Part shown: positions 17,177 through 26,472 of the stretch, in pieces
How the letters are laid out: the number at the start of each line of letters is the position of its first letter
Position numbering within the stretch: position 1 is the stretch's first letter
Assembly (NCBI RefSeq): GCF_000019225.1
Contig: NC_010995.1
Span: 1,930,501 to 1,994,500, forward strand
DNA from: Cellvibrio japonicus Ueda107
GTDB lineage: Bacteria; Pseudomonadota; Gammaproteobacteria; Pseudomonadales; Cellvibrionaceae
DNA length: 64,000 bases
Reading direction: 5' to 3'
Position numbers and translations under genes: made by a program
Notes under the pieces: model-generated
What the model was told of the DNA's origin: nothing
The model's input: only the letters and a program-made list of their open reading frames with translations
The model's database searches: none

Positions 17177-17527
17177 TTATACATTGATGGGGGTAAGTGC
17201 TTGTCCGTCATAGCGGACGCCATCCCATCCATAGCGGATAAAGTTGCGAATGTTTTGGTGGTCGCTGTTTTCCGGGTGCTGCAAAACATCAATGCGATAG
17301 TAGTCGCCAAAGCAGGACAGGGTTTGGTTTTTATCCAATTGGTGCATGAGGGCAAATGCAAAAAGTTTACAGGAACCGGAGTTTTGCCCTGCCTCGTTGC
17401 GGAGTTCGCCGTTGGTAAAGGATGTCGGGCTAAAATGATAATTAGCCTCAATAACAGCCATAGTATCGTTAAACTGGAGGCTTTCAGGGCGGTTATGAAG
17501 CTTGTCAAGAAATTGCTGGATCTGCAT
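17177..17527 (-). CDS. HopJ type III effector family protein
   Basis: This protein matches the HopJ family, first named from a Pseudomonas syringae effector but present in many free-living bacteria with no type III secretion. The reading gives MQIQQFLDKL, then FNDTMAVIEANYHF, FTNGELRNEAGQNSGSCKLFA (split for length), LSCFGDYYR and HPENSDHQNIRNF, all typical. I favour ATG 17527 (116 residues); a TTG at 17539 with weak AGAGA upstream would add four. No injectisome genes are nearby, so a housekeeping role is more likely than effector function. The exact role is unknown. Confidence 0.85.
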   Translation of the reverse strand: MQIQQFLDKLHNRPESLQFNDTMAVIEANYHFSPTSFTNGELRNEAGQNSGSCKLFAFALMHQLDKNQTLSCFGDYYRIDVLQHPENSDHQNIRNFIRYGWDGVRYDGQALTPINV

Positions 17528-17592
17528 GGTTTGGTTCAATCTCTGTGAATAAAAATGGATATTCTAGTGTACCGATATGTATACCTATCTAT

Positions 17593-17622
17593 GATCGATT
17601 TTTCGAATAAAAATTATCGATC
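17593..17622. repeat. Inverted repeat in the hopJ-maeA divergent spacer
   Basis: GATCGAT at 17593-17599 is mirrored by ATCGATC at 17616-17622, with an AT-rich middle. It sits between divergent genes, about 75 bp before maeA, where an operator could lie. No regulator can be named. Confidence 0.35.
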
Positions 17623-17695
17623 CATCGACTGGTTGTTATTCAACAATTGCGCTATGGTTGGTGCAAATCCCGCATAGGTTGCAAGTGAATTTTTC

Positions 17696-19384
17696 ATGGC
17701 GAAAAAACGTCCAATTTATATTCCCTTCGCCGGGCCGGCGTTGCTGGAAGCGCCATTGCTGAACAAGGGTAGTGCTTTTACCCAGCGAGAGCGCCAGCAG
17801 TTTAACCTTGAAGGCTTGCTTCCTTACAAGATTGAAACCATCGAAGAGCAAAAAGCGCGTGTTTACCAACAACTATGCTCGTTTCAATCGCCTATGGATA
17901 AGCATATCTATTTGCGCAACATCCAGGATACCAATGAAACCGTCTATTATCGTCTGGTAACCGATCACCTGACGGAAATTATGCCATTGATTTATACCCC
18001 GACGGTGGGGTTGGCTTGCCAACAATTTTCCAAAATATACCGGCGAAAACGCGGGCTGTTTATTTCCTATCCAGATCGCGACCGCATTGAAGACATGCTG
18101 CAAAATGCAACCAAGCAGAATGTCAAAGTGATCGTTGTAACCGACGGCGAGCGCATCCTTGGGCTTGGCGACCAGGGCATTGGTGGCATGGGTATTCCGA
18201 TTGGCAAGCTGGCACTTTATACCGCCTGCGGTGGTATTAGTCCCGCGTACACTTTACCAATCACTCTGGATGTAGGCACCAATAATGCTGCATTGCTGGA
18301 TGACCCCATGTATATGGGGTGGCGTCATCCGCGAATTACTGGTGATGATTATTACCAGTTTGTGGATGAGTTTATCCAGGCCGTGAAGATCCGCTGGCCC
18401 AATGCCCTTCTGCAGTTTGAAGACTTTGCCCAGGATCATGCAACGCCATTATTGCAGCGTTACCGCGATCAGCTCTGTTGTTTTAACGATGATATCCAAG
18501 GGACTGCTGCAGTAACCGTTGGCACTTTATTGGCTGCTTGCCACGCGAAGGGAGAGTCTTTGTCTCAGCAGCGAGTGGTATTCGCCGGAGCTGGTTCTGC
18601 GGGGTGCGGCATTGCAGAGCAAATCGTTAAGCAAATGATGGATGAAGGGCTTAGTGAGGCTCAGGCTCGCCAGCGTATTTTCCTGTTAAGTGTTGATGGT
18701 TTGTTGCGAGAAGGGGCTGCCAACCTGTTTGATTTCCAGCGACCTTTGGCGACTTCGCTTTCTGTGATTACAGGATGGGGATTGTCCGATGAGGCAAAGA
18801 TCAATTTGCTGGATGTCGTGCGTCATGCAAAGCCGGGTGTATTGATCGGGGTTTCCGGCCAGGCAGGGTTGTTTACCAAGGCTGTAGTAGAATGCATGCA
18901 AGAAACCTGTGAACGGCCTATTATCCTGCCCCTATCCAATCCCACATCCCAGGTTGAGGCCCAGCCTGTGGATCTCTTGCGCTGGACTTCGGGCAAAGTC
19001 CTATTGGCTACAGGCAGTCCCTTTGAGCCGGTAGATATGGGGGATAAGCACTACGATATTGCCCAGTGTAATAACAGCTATATTTTCCCGGGTATCGGAT
19101 TGGCTGTGATTACTGCCAGGATCACGCGTATTACGGACAATATGTTGATGGCTGCCAGTCGCGCCCTGGCGGACTCTTCCCCCATTGTAAAAGCCGGGCA
19201 AGGGGCACTTTTGCCGCCACTGGAGGCTATTCGTGAGGTGAGCAAACTCATTGCGAGAGCTGTTATCAGGCAGGCGATTGAGGATGGAGTAGCCTTACCT
19301 TTCCCTGGCGACTTGCTGGAGCAGCAAATAGAAGGCCAGTTTTGGTATCCCGAATACCGCGAATATCGTCGCACTTCTTTCTGA
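17696..19384 (+). CDS. maeA: NAD-dependent malic enzyme
   Basis: This enzyme oxidatively decarboxylates malate to pyruvate. The 562-residue length and the long-form motifs (IYTPTVGLACQQFS, RGLFIS, VVVTDGERILGLGDQG in part, FEDFAQDHATPLL, CFNDDIQGTAAV) match the MaeA/SfcA type, not the shorter MaeB. The nucleotide-binding GAGSAGCGIAEQ and LPLSNPTSQVE follow. Whether NAD or NADP is used cannot be settled by eye, although the MaeA type is normally NAD-linked. The upstream spacer has an inverted repeat. A UPF0149 gene follows by 11 bp. Confidence 0.94.
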   Translation: MAKKRPIYIPFAGPALLEAPLLNKGSAFTQRERQQFNLEGLLPYKIETIEEQKARVYQQLCSFQSPMDKHIYLRNIQDTNETVYYRLVTDHLTEIMPLIYTPTVGLACQQFSKIYRRKRGLFISYPDRDRIEDMLQNATKQNVKVIVVTDGERILGLGDQGIGGMGIPIGKLALYTACGGISPAYTLPITLDVGTNNAALLDDPMYMGWRHPRITGDDYYQFVDEFIQAVKIRWPNALLQFEDFAQDHATPLLQRYRDQLCCFNDDIQGTAAVTVGTLLAACHAKGESLSQQRVVFAGAGSAGCGIAEQIVKQMMDEGLSEAQARQRIFLLSVDGLLREGAANLFDFQRPLATSLSVITGWGLSDEAKINLLDVVRHAKPGVLIGVSGQAGLFTKAVVECMQETCERPIILPLSNPTSQVEAQPVDLLRWTSGKVLLATGSPFEPVDMGDKHYDIAQCNNSYIFPGIGLAVITARITRITDNMLMAASRALADSSPIVKAGQGALLPPLEAIREVSKLIARAVIRQAIEDGVALPFPGDLLEQQIEGQFWYPEYREYRRTSF

Positions 19385-19395
19385 CGGAGTACTTG

Positions 19396-20034
19396 ATGGA
19401 GTCAGTTGTGCCTGGCCTGCGTAGTTTTGAGCCATTCAGTGCGTTGGCCGCTTTCCTCGAAAGTCCGGCAGTACCCGCTAATAGCATGAATATCTTTCAG
19501 CTAGATGGCTATCTTCGTGCTATTGCGCTTGCACCAGGGGCAATAGCAGAGGATATGTGGATACCATTGGTGTTTAATGATTTGGAACCTGGCTATGAGT
19601 CAGATGTACAGAGGTTGCTCATTTTGGGGCAATTACATGCACTTTATGACTACCATCGCGGCGAAATTGCCATAAATTTGTGCAATTTACCCTGTTGCGC
19701 GGTATATGCTAGGCTTCAAGAGGAGAGAGTTGACCTCGAACAGTGGGCGAGGGGGTTTATACAGGGATACATCATCCGGGAAGAGGATTGGAATAAAGCG
19801 TTAACCCGGATGACAAATAGTCAAACGGATCATAAAATCAGCGCCAATGCATTTTTTGATGAATTTGACGCCATTCTCACTATCGTTTCTACTGTGGCTG
19901 ATGCAAAATATGCAGTAGAAACGGGTTTCAACCCAGGGGATCTCGTTGAGGTTTTTGAGTCTTTTCCTGATTCGATTATCCGCTGGGGACGACTGGGAAG
20001 AAGCTTAAGTGAGCGTGATCCGGTTTATGCTTAG
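19396..20034 (+). CDS. UPF0149 (YecA/YgfB) family protein
   Basis: This 212-residue protein begins MESVVPGLRSFEPFSALAAFL and has the YecA/YgfB core: LDGYLRAIALAPG, WIPLVFNDLEPGYES and an acidic helical region. The family is of uncertain function. Unlike long YecA proteins, no C-terminal SEC-C zinc motif is seen. ATG 19396 has CGGAG seven bases upstream; the in-frame extension to 19342 overlaps maeA and has no ribosome site. It is probably co-transcribed with maeA, 11 bp upstream. Confidence 0.78.
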   Translation: MESVVPGLRSFEPFSALAAFLESPAVPANSMNIFQLDGYLRAIALAPGAIAEDMWIPLVFNDLEPGYESDVQRLLILGQLHALYDYHRGEIAINLCNLPCCAVYARLQEERVDLEQWARGFIQGYIIREEDWNKALTRMTNSQTDHKISANAFFDEFDAILTIVSTVADAKYAVETGFNPGDLVEVFESFPDSIIRWGRLGRSLSERDPVYA

Positions 20035-20052
20035 GATGAACCGGTTACAAAT

Positions 20053-20214
20053 ATGAGCCTTAGTCAAAAAATGAAAACACTCGCAGCAACACCGGTAAGT
20101 AGGATGGGGATATACAACCCCCAGACGCTGACTGGTAAAAGCCCTGGCGCCGTTGCTTGCATTAACCCATTTGTCGCTTTCTACATCGACCTGAGTTGTT
20201 CGATAAAGGACTAA
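20053..20214 (+). CDS. Possible small ORF, 53 residues
   Basis: An ATG at 20053 opens a 53-codon frame that stops at 20212-20214, three bases before the ATG of the MmcQ/YjbR gene. The product would begin MSLSQKMKTLAATP and shows no motif I know. No clear ribosome binding site precedes it. The tight spacing to the next gene is the only positive sign, and a chance frame is just as likely. Confidence 0.2.
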   Translation: MSLSQKMKTLAATPVSRMGIYNPQTLTGKSPGAVACINPFVAFYIDLSCSIKD

Positions 20215-20217
20215 AGC

Positions 20218-20580
20218 ATGGATTTTCTTTCTACCCAAAAATACATACTAAACAAGCACCAGGCCAAAGAGATGTTTCCCTCTGGCCCCGATATGGCGGT
20301 ATACAAGGTGTGCCACAAGATGTTTGCCACCCTTACTGCCGAAGGTGGTGTTCCTCGCGTCAGCCTCAAGTGTGACCCGGATCTAGCGTTGCAGTTGCGT
20401 GAGCAGTATCCCGCAGTACGTCCGGGATTCCAGATGAATAAAAAGCACTGGAATACCATCATCCTTGATGGATCTGTGCCCAGCGCCCAGATCCAGCGTA
20501 TGATTGACCACTCTTACCAGTTAATTGTGGACAACCTTCCCACGGCTGATCGCGACAGGTTGCTTGCAGCCAAGCCTTGA
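20218..20580 (+). CDS. MmcQ/YjbR family protein
   Basis: This 120-residue protein matches the MmcQ/YjbR family, small cytoplasmic proteins with a double-wing DNA-binding-like fold and no settled role. Signs are YKVCHKMFATLT, VSLKCDPDLALQLREQYP, RPGFQMNKKHWNTIILDG in part, and the terminal MIDHSYQLIVDNLP. Length is right for the family. The ATG at 20218 follows a weak AAAGGA at 20205-20210. It stands alone between the UPF0149 gene and an XRE regulator. Confidence 0.9.
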   Translation: MDFLSTQKYILNKHQAKEMFPSGPDMAVYKVCHKMFATLTAEGGVPRVSLKCDPDLALQLREQYPAVRPGFQMNKKHWNTIILDGSVPSAQIQRMIDHSYQLIVDNLPTADRDRLLAAKP

Positions 20581-20589
20581 TCCTTCCGT

Positions 20590-20612
20590 GCCCCGATGTT
20601 ATGCATCGGGGC
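20590..20612. other. Hairpin after the MmcQ/YjbR gene
   Basis: A 9-bp perfect stem (20590-20598 with 20604-20612) lies 10 bp after the stop codon. No run of T follows on the plus strand, so it is not a standard intrinsic terminator; it may stabilise the 3' end or act with Rho. Confidence 0.5.
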
Positions 20613-20685
20613 CGGTTTGCTTGGATAGCCCTGTTTTGGACGTTTCTGCCTCACCAGCTCTATACACTTGGAGCCACTAGCCGCG

Positions 20686-21291
20686 ATGAATGAGGCCAAT
20701 GATACCGTCATTCCCCCCTCCCTTGATTCACACATGGATCTTGGACGCAAGTTAAAAGCAATTCGTGAAGCCCATAACCTGTCACAACGGGAACTGGCTA
20801 AGCGGGCCGGTATTACCAATAGCAGCATATCGATGATTGAGCAGGGGCAAGTAAGCCCAAGTGTGCAATCCCTGGAGCGTATCCTCACGGCTTTTCCCCT
20901 GTCATTGGCAGAGTTTTTTTCTCCTGGTGGCATATTACCTGCTCCCGTATTGATAACGCGCCAACTGCTCGAACTACAACAGGATAATCAGGTTTACGGT
21001 GCGACTATCCAGCATTTGGTGAATGGAATTGATAAGCCTGAACTGGATATGCAGCGGATTTTCCTGCCTCCAGGTACTCGCTCGGCTCTTGCCTATGCAA
21101 GGGTTGGTGATGTGAGTGCCGTGCTGCTGGACGGATATATCACGCTTTATTGCGGGGAGGTGATTATGTCATTGCAACCGGGTGACGGTGTTTACCTCAG
21201 GCGTGGTCATTTTTATCGTTTTGGCAATACCCATACTGATACAGCACAACTGGTGTTGTGTACATTGGTTGACCAGTTTGGTGCTAAATAA
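20686..21291 (+). CDS. XRE-family transcriptional regulator with cupin domain
   Basis: This DNA-binding regulator has an N-terminal XRE helix-turn-helix (LGRKLKAIREAHNLSQRELAKRAG, split for length, ITNSSISMIEQGQVSPS, at about residues 18-60) and a C-terminal cupin barrel with GDVSAVLLDGYITLYCGE and LQPGDGVYLRRGHFYRFGN. The layout is that of PuuR and other small-ligand sensors. The inducer is unknown. ATG 20686 gives 201 residues; an in-frame TTG at 20668 is possible. It lies upstream of fadB on the same strand, so control of beta-oxidation genes is an idea, not a finding. Confidence 0.88.
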   Translation: MNEANDTVIPPSLDSHMDLGRKLKAIREAHNLSQRELAKRAGITNSSISMIEQGQVSPSVQSLERILTAFPLSLAEFFSPGGILPAPVLITRQLLELQQDNQVYGATIQHLVNGIDKPELDMQRIFLPPGTRSALAYARVGDVSAVLLDGYITLYCGEVIMSLQPGDGVYLRRGHFYRFGNTHTDTAQLVLCTLVDQFGAK

Positions 21292-21360
21292 GTCGTATCC
21301 TTCCCGTCTTAATTAATTCAAGTGCACTTCTTTCTTGTTGGAGTGTCTTTCTGTGGAACA

Positions 21361-21385
21361 AGGCCGGGCAGAGTATGCCCGGCCT
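21361..21385. other. Hairpin between the XRE-cupin gene and fadB
   Basis: A perfect 9-bp G+C-rich stem (21361-21369 with 21377-21385) with a seven-base loop. No T run follows, so it could be a weak terminator of the regulator gene or part of the fadB leader. Confidence 0.55.
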
Positions 21386-21490
21386 GCTACACTCAAAAGC
21401 GCCTTTTCCCGTTAATGGTTTGCCAAAAACAAGCATTGTCCGGGAATATTGATTCGGCATATGTCTTCAATAACGATAGAGAGAAATACC

Positions 21491-23635
21491 ATGTACCAAG
21501 GAAAAGCCCTCTCACTTACCCTGGCACCTGATGGGATCGCCGAGCTGACCTTCGACCTTCAAGGGGAATCGGTTAACAAATTCAGTTTGCAGACAGTGGC
21601 AGAACTGGAGCAGGTGCTTGACCTGCTGGAAAAAAATCCGGTTAAAGGCCTGTTGGTAAAAAGCGCGAAAGATGTCTTTATTGTCGGTGCCGATATCATG
21701 GAATTTGGCGCTGTATTCGCCGCCGGCCCGGAGCAGATTACCGGTCATCTTGCTAAAAACAATCGCAATCTTTGTCGCTTGGAAGACCTGCCGTTTCCTA
21801 CGGTAGTTGCTGTTAATGGGTTTGCCCTGGGGGGCGGTCTTGAGTTTTGCCTAGCCTGTGATTACCGCGTTGCCAGTACGGCAGCCAAGGTTGGTTTACC
21901 CGAGACCAAGTTGGGGATTATTCCCGGTTGGGGGGGGACGGTACGCCTGCCACGCCTGGTTGGCTTGGATACCGCCGTCGAGTGGATTGCTGCTGGCAAG
22001 GAAAATGGTGCGGAAGAAGGCTTGAAAGCCCATGTGTTTGACTCCGTTGTTGATCCGGCAAGGCTACTTGATGCAGCGCGCCATACATTGAACCTGGCAA
22101 TTGCCGGTAAGTTGGATTACCAGACCCGCCGCAATCGTAAAAAAGCACCACTGCAGCTTAACTTTATTGAGTCCATGATGGCCTTTGAAACATCCAAGGC
22201 TTTTGTGGGGGCCCAGGCGGGACGCAATTATCCTGCCCCGGTCACTGCGATCAAAGCCATGCAAAAAGCAGCCGATAAAGGGCGTGATGAGGCCCTGCAG
22301 ATTGAAGCGGAAGGCTTCGCCAAAATGGCACAAACTCCGGTTGCTCAATCGCTGGTAGGCATTTTTGTCAACGATCAATTGCTTGGCAAAAAAGCGAAAA
22401 CCTGGGAGAAAAAAGCCGATAAAAAAATCACCCGTGCTGCCGTGTTGGGTGCAGGCATTATGGGGGGTGGTATCGCCTATCAATCTGCCCTTAAGGGTGT
22501 CCCTATCAAAATGAAGGATATTGCCCAGAAAGGGATTGATATCGGACTGGCGGAAGCCAATAAATTGCTGAGCAAACGTGTTGAGCGCAAAAAGATGACG
22601 CCTTCAGAGATGGGCAATGTGCTCAATCGTATTGAGCCTGCGTTGGCCTATGATGGTTTTGAGCAGATCGATATCGTTGTTGAAGCAGTTGTGGAAAATC
22701 CCAAGGTTAAAAAATCGGTGTTGGCCGAGGTAGAGACCAAGGTCAATCCGGATACAGTGATTGCATCGAATACATCCACTATTTCCATTACTTATCTGGC
22801 TGAGAGTTTGAGTCGTCCGGAAAATTTTTGCGGTATGCATTTCTTTAATCCGGTGCACATGATGCCGCTGGTTGAAGTTATTCGCGGTGAGAAAACCTCG
22901 GATGTTGCAGTGGCACGTACAGTGGCCTATGCCAACGCCATGGGTAAAAAGCCCATTGTTGTAAAAGACTGCCCCGGTTTTCTAGTCAACCGGGTGTTAT
23001 TTCCTTATCTGGCCGGGTTTGCCATGTTGGTGCGCGATGGTGTGGATTTTCTGCGGATCGATAAGTTAATGGAAACCTGGGGCTGGCCTATGGGGCCAGC
23101 CTATTTGCTGGATGTAGTGGGCATAGACACTGCGGTTCACGCCGAGAAAGTCATGGCAGAAGGTTTTCCGGAGCGTATGCAACGCAATTTTACGTCTTGT
23201 ACCGATGCACTTTTTGCCGCAGGGCGGCTGGGGCAAAAAACAGATAAAGGGTTTTATAACTACGAGTTGGACAAAAAAGGTAAACCGGCCAAGATTGCTG
23301 CGGCCGAAGTGCTTGAGCTGCTCAAGCCCGTCATCAATGGCAGTCTTGATATCAGTGATGAAGACATAATAGCGCGCATGTTAATTCCTATGGCGACTGA
23401 ACTGGCACGCTGCGTGGAGGAGGGCATAGTGGAGAGCCCTGCAGAGGCTGATATGGCATTGGTGTATGGCACAGGCTTTCCTCCATTCCGCGGTGGCGTA
23501 TTCCGTTGGATTGATTCCATAGGCGCTCAAGTCTTCTGTGATATGGCGGCCAGGTTTGGTGATCTTGGTCCCTTGTACCAGGCTCCAGCCAGCTTGTTGG
23601 CGAAAGCAGCAAATAATCAAAAATTTTACGGCTAA
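21491..23635 (+). CDS. fadB: Fatty acid oxidation complex alpha subunit FadB
   Basis: FadB carries enoyl-CoA hydratase and 3-hydroxyacyl-CoA dehydrogenase activities in the cytoplasmic FadB2A2 complex of beta-oxidation. The hydratase part has VNGFALGGGLEFCLACDYR (in part) and LPETKLGIIPGWGGT. The NAD-binding GAGIMGGGIAYQSA begins near residue 320, followed by HFFNPVHMMPLVEVI and the second dehydrogenase domain ending TGFPPFRGG. ATG 21491 gives 714 residues, near the 715 of Pseudomonas FadB. A frame extension to 21449 is not supported. fadA follows by 12 bp, as in all fadBA operons. Confidence 0.97.
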   Translation: MYQGKALSLTLAPDGIAELTFDLQGESVNKFSLQTVAELEQVLDLLEKNPVKGLLVKSAKDVFIVGADIMEFGAVFAAGPEQITGHLAKNNRNLCRLEDLPFPTVVAVNGFALGGGLEFCLACDYRVASTAAKVGLPETKLGIIPGWGGTVRLPRLVGLDTAVEWIAAGKENGAEEGLKAHVFDSVVDPARLLDAARHTLNLAIAGKLDYQTRRNRKKAPLQLNFIESMMAFETSKAFVGAQAGRNYPAPVTAIKAMQKAADKGRDEALQIEAEGFAKMAQTPVAQSLVGIFVNDQLLGKKAKTWEKKADKKITRAAVLGAGIMGGGIAYQSALKGVPIKMKDIAQKGIDIGLAEANKLLSKRVERKKMTPSEMGNVLNRIEPALAYDGFEQIDIVVEAVVENPKVKKSVLAEVETKVNPDTVIASNTSTISITYLAESLSRPENFCGMHFFNPVHMMPLVEVIRGEKTSDVAVARTVAYANAMGKKPIVVKDCPGFLVNRVLFPYLAGFAMLVRDGVDFLRIDKLMETWGWPMGPAYLLDVVGIDTAVHAEKVMAEGFPERMQRNFTSCTDALFAAGRLGQKTDKGFYNYELDKKGKPAKIAAAEVLELLKPVINGSLDISDEDIIARMLIPMATELARCVEEGIVESPAEADMALVYGTGFPPFRGGVFRWIDSIGAQVFCDMAARFGDLGPLYQAPASLLAKAANNQKFYG

Positions 23636-23647
23636 GGAGTTATCACC

Positions 23648-24826
23648 ATGAGTTTGCAACCACGCGATGCCGTTATTGTTGACTATGCTCGCAGCGCCAT
23701 GGGGCGCTCTAAAGGCGGCTGTTTCCGCAATGTGCGCGGCGATGATATTTCCGCTGCCATTATCAAAGGACTACTGGTGCGAAATCCGCAATTGGATCCT
23801 GCAACAATTGACGATTTGCTTTGGGGCTGTGTAATGCAGCGCGAAGAGCAAGCCTTTAACGTTGCCCGTAATATTTTATTGCTGGCAGGATTGCCCCATA
23901 CAGTGCCGGCGCAGACGGTTAATCGCCTGTGTGGCTCGTCCATGAGCGCCTTGCATACGGCTACAGCCAATATCTGGGCTGGATTGGGTGATGTTTACCT
24001 GATTGGTGGAGTGGAGCATATGGGGCATTTACCTATGTACGATGCTATCAATCCCAATCCGCTGTTGGGCTTATCGGTTGCCAAGGCTGCTGGCAATATG
24101 GGGATGACCGCTGAATATCTGGCGTTATTACATGGCATTACCCGTCAGCAGATGGACGAGTTTGGCGCGCGCTCTCACCAATTGGCGGCCAAAGCGCGAG
24201 AGGCTGGCAAGTTCAAGCGCGAAATTATTCCTGTGGAAGGGCATGATGCCGAAGGTTTTTTTACCTTGGTGGAGCATGATGAAACCATTCGCCCGGATAC
24301 AACAGTTGAGGCATTAGCCAAATTGCCGCCTGTGTTTGATCCCAAGAATGGCCAGGTAACGGCGGGGACCTCTTCGCAAATCAGTGATGGCGCATCGGTT
24401 ATGTTGGTGATGTCTGCCGAGCGCGCCCAATCACTCGGGCTGAAGCCCATAGCAAAAGTTGTCTCTATGGGGCTTGCCGGTGTTGATCCTTCGATCATGG
24501 GTTATGGCCCGGTACCTTCGACGGAAAAAGCCCTCAAAACTGCCAATCTCTCGATAAATGATGTGGAAGCCGTGGAGCTGAACGAGGCTTTTGCTGCGCA
24601 AGCCTTGCCTGTGCTCAAGGACCTTAAGTTGCTCGACTCCATGAATGATCGTGTGAACCTGCACGGTGGTGCTATCGCCCTTGGCCATCCGTTTGGCTGC
24701 TCTGGTACACGTATTACCGGATCATTGCTTACAGTCATGCAGGATAGGGATTTGACCATCGGGGTCTCCACGATGTGTATTGGCTTGGGGCAGGGGATTA
24801 CTACGGTACTTGAGCGAATCAACTAA
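23648..24826 (+). CDS. fadA: 3-ketoacyl-CoA thiolase FadA
   Basis: FadA cleaves 3-ketoacyl-CoA to acetyl-CoA and a shortened acyl-CoA, as the beta subunit of the FadBA complex. The 392-residue protein has the nucleophile Cys in NRLCGSSMSALHTA at about residue 92, VELNEAFAAQAL, the His in HGGAIALGHPFGCSGTR, and the second Cys in TMCIGLGQG. Length equals the family standard. AAGGAG at 23634-23639 supports the ATG at 23648. A strong terminator closes the operon. Confidence 0.97.
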   Translation: MSLQPRDAVIVDYARSAMGRSKGGCFRNVRGDDISAAIIKGLLVRNPQLDPATIDDLLWGCVMQREEQAFNVARNILLLAGLPHTVPAQTVNRLCGSSMSALHTATANIWAGLGDVYLIGGVEHMGHLPMYDAINPNPLLGLSVAKAAGNMGMTAEYLALLHGITRQQMDEFGARSHQLAAKAREAGKFKREIIPVEGHDAEGFFTLVEHDETIRPDTTVEALAKLPPVFDPKNGQVTAGTSSQISDGASVMLVMSAERAQSLGLKPIAKVVSMGLAGVDPSIMGYGPVPSTEKALKTANLSINDVEAVELNEAFAAQALPVLKDLKLLDSMNDRVNLHGGAIALGHPFGCSGTRITGSLLTVMQDRDLTIGVSTMCIGLGQGITTVLERIN

Positions 24827-24846
24827 GCGGATGGTGGATGTCAAAT

Positions 24847-24876
24847 CAAAAGCCGACCTCGGGGTCGGCTTTTTTA
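24847..24876 (+). terminator. Intrinsic terminator after fadA
   Basis: An 8-bp stem (24851-24858 with 24863-24870), AGCCGACC with a four-base loop, flanked by A and T runs. The T run is 24869-24875. It closes the fadBA operon. Confidence 0.9.
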
Positions 24877-24946
24877 ATTCTGTTACACTGCCTATCGCTT
24901 GACTGCACTTTTATTGCTTTTTACTGAACTTTCGTTGCTTTGATTT

Positions 24947-26401
24947 TTGGATAACACATTGCAAACGCTGTTTCTTGATATCGACGATCAATCCCCTGCC
25001 TCTGTGGTTGCTGCCTATCGTCGGCGTGCAGAGTTATCTATTGCTGTGGCCAATTCGGAAAATACCCAGCGGTTATTGATACAGTACCTGCATAAACCCT
25101 GGTATTTGTTGGATGCTCAGCCAATAGCACTGGTGGCAATTGTGCAATTTGATCTGTTGCAAACCGGTCTTCAAGTCCATGCCAGTGTTTTGCCTGTTGA
25201 GCAGTTCGACGCGCCTTTCTGGGGCTCCCAGCCATCTACCGATCTTGTTTTATCGCACTTGGTGAAGGCTTCTGCGCCCTGGCTGAATCTGTCTATGCCC
25301 CTTGGTTTGCAGCCTGTTCATATTCCTAAACCCTGGGGGCAGGAGGTTTGGTTTACAGGTATGGAGATTCGTGGGCAATCCGGTGTTGGCGATGGGCATT
25401 TTTCCCTGCCTTTGCCCTGGATACTGGATTTATTGGGTGAATCACACTCACTGACGTTATTGAAAGTGCTTGATCCTTTTGCTGAGGAGGTATTGGGGGA
25501 TCTTTATTTCGAGCTGCATGAGACCAAGCAGGAAGTCTATATCGTGACCCGTGTCGACCCACAGGCGTGGCCTGATGGTGTCGGTGAGATATTCATGGGG
25601 TTTTCCAGTGAAAAGCGCAATCAGTATCCCTCTCGTGAGGCATTTGTACAGGCATACCTTGCCGTAGTTGATGAGTATCGCCAATTGCGTCAGCAGCTTG
25701 ATGCGGCGATGGATGGTATTGGGCTTCCGGAACACCATGCGCGGCTTTCACCGGTGGAGATCTATGCCCATAAACAGCAAGCCATTGCCGATCTGGCAAA
25801 CATGCCGCCGCTCATTGAGAAGGAAACATTACTGCGTCAGCAGATGAACCAATTTATTGCCCGTCGTCCCTTGCGGGTTGGGGATGTCGTCAAGGTTCCG
25901 TGTTTGACACCACACTCACTGCAGCATGGTATCCAGGTTGTAGAGTTTCAGACTCCGGTCTATGAACGCAAAATCCTGAGTTTTGGGCAAAAAGTCATGA
26001 CCCAGGTGCATTGGGATACCCATGAGGCTATGGCTATTGCCAATCTTGATGAGCCACGCCTGGATGGATTGGTTGCTATTCATGCCGGTCAATCTTTCCT
26101 GTTGGAGTTGATTGCGGATTTTGATGAATTTCGTGTTGAACGCCTGGGGTGCAGGAGTGAGTGTTCCCTTGATCTTGCCCCAAGCGATGGTTTGTTATTG
26201 ATGTTGATTCATGGCGAGGCAAGTTATATTCAAGGTACTTCCCGGCAATTGGACAATACAGGATCTGCTATTGGCCTGACACCGGGAAGTGCTTGGTTAT
26301 TGTCAGCTATCACGGGGCCGTTGGTGCTTCGGTTAAAGCCAGGGGCGTTGGTTCTGGCGGCAATATCTTCTTCCCAACCTTGGTTGGACTTGCCGAATTA
26401 A
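24947..26401 (+). CDS. Phosphomannose-isomerase-like cupin protein, function unknown
   Basis: I do not recognise a named gene. The 484-residue protein has parts that recall class I mannose-6-phosphate isomerase: IPKPWGQEVWFTG (the KPWG motif) and a later stretch GDVVKVPCLTPHSLQHGIQV with VEFQTPVYER, like the active-site barrel of that family. The usual zinc ligands are not clearly all present, so activity is doubtful. A C-terminal barrel follows (LIHGEASYI, LTPGSAWLL). There is no ATG near the start; TTGs at 24947 or 24959 are the candidates. It stands alone between fadA and the lexA neighbourhood. Confidence 0.6.
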   Translation: MDNTLQTLFLDIDDQSPASVVAAYRRRAELSIAVANSENTQRLLIQYLHKPWYLLDAQPIALVAIVQFDLLQTGLQVHASVLPVEQFDAPFWGSQPSTDLVLSHLVKASAPWLNLSMPLGLQPVHIPKPWGQEVWFTGMEIRGQSGVGDGHFSLPLPWILDLLGESHSLTLLKVLDPFAEEVLGDLYFELHETKQEVYIVTRVDPQAWPDGVGEIFMGFSSEKRNQYPSREAFVQAYLAVVDEYRQLRQQLDAAMDGIGLPEHHARLSPVEIYAHKQQAIADLANMPPLIEKETLLRQQMNQFIARRPLRVGDVVKVPCLTPHSLQHGIQVVEFQTPVYERKILSFGQKVMTQVHWDTHEAMAIANLDEPRLDGLVAIHAGQSFLLELIADFDEFRVERLGCRSECSLDLAPSDGLLLMLIHGEASYIQGTSRQLDNTGSAIGLTPGSAWLLSAITGPLVLRLKPGALVLAAISSSQPWLDLPN

Positions 26402-26472
26402 CTCTTTGGGCTTTACCTCGGGGGTTAGGGTGTTAGAATGCCGCCCCGATTTGCGCCTGCGCTGGAGATATC

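Noticed and set aside
17177..17527. HopJ protein as a secreted virulence effector
   Set aside because: No type III secretion injectisome genes are near and the family is common in free-living bacteria; flagellar export genes are over 20 kb away.
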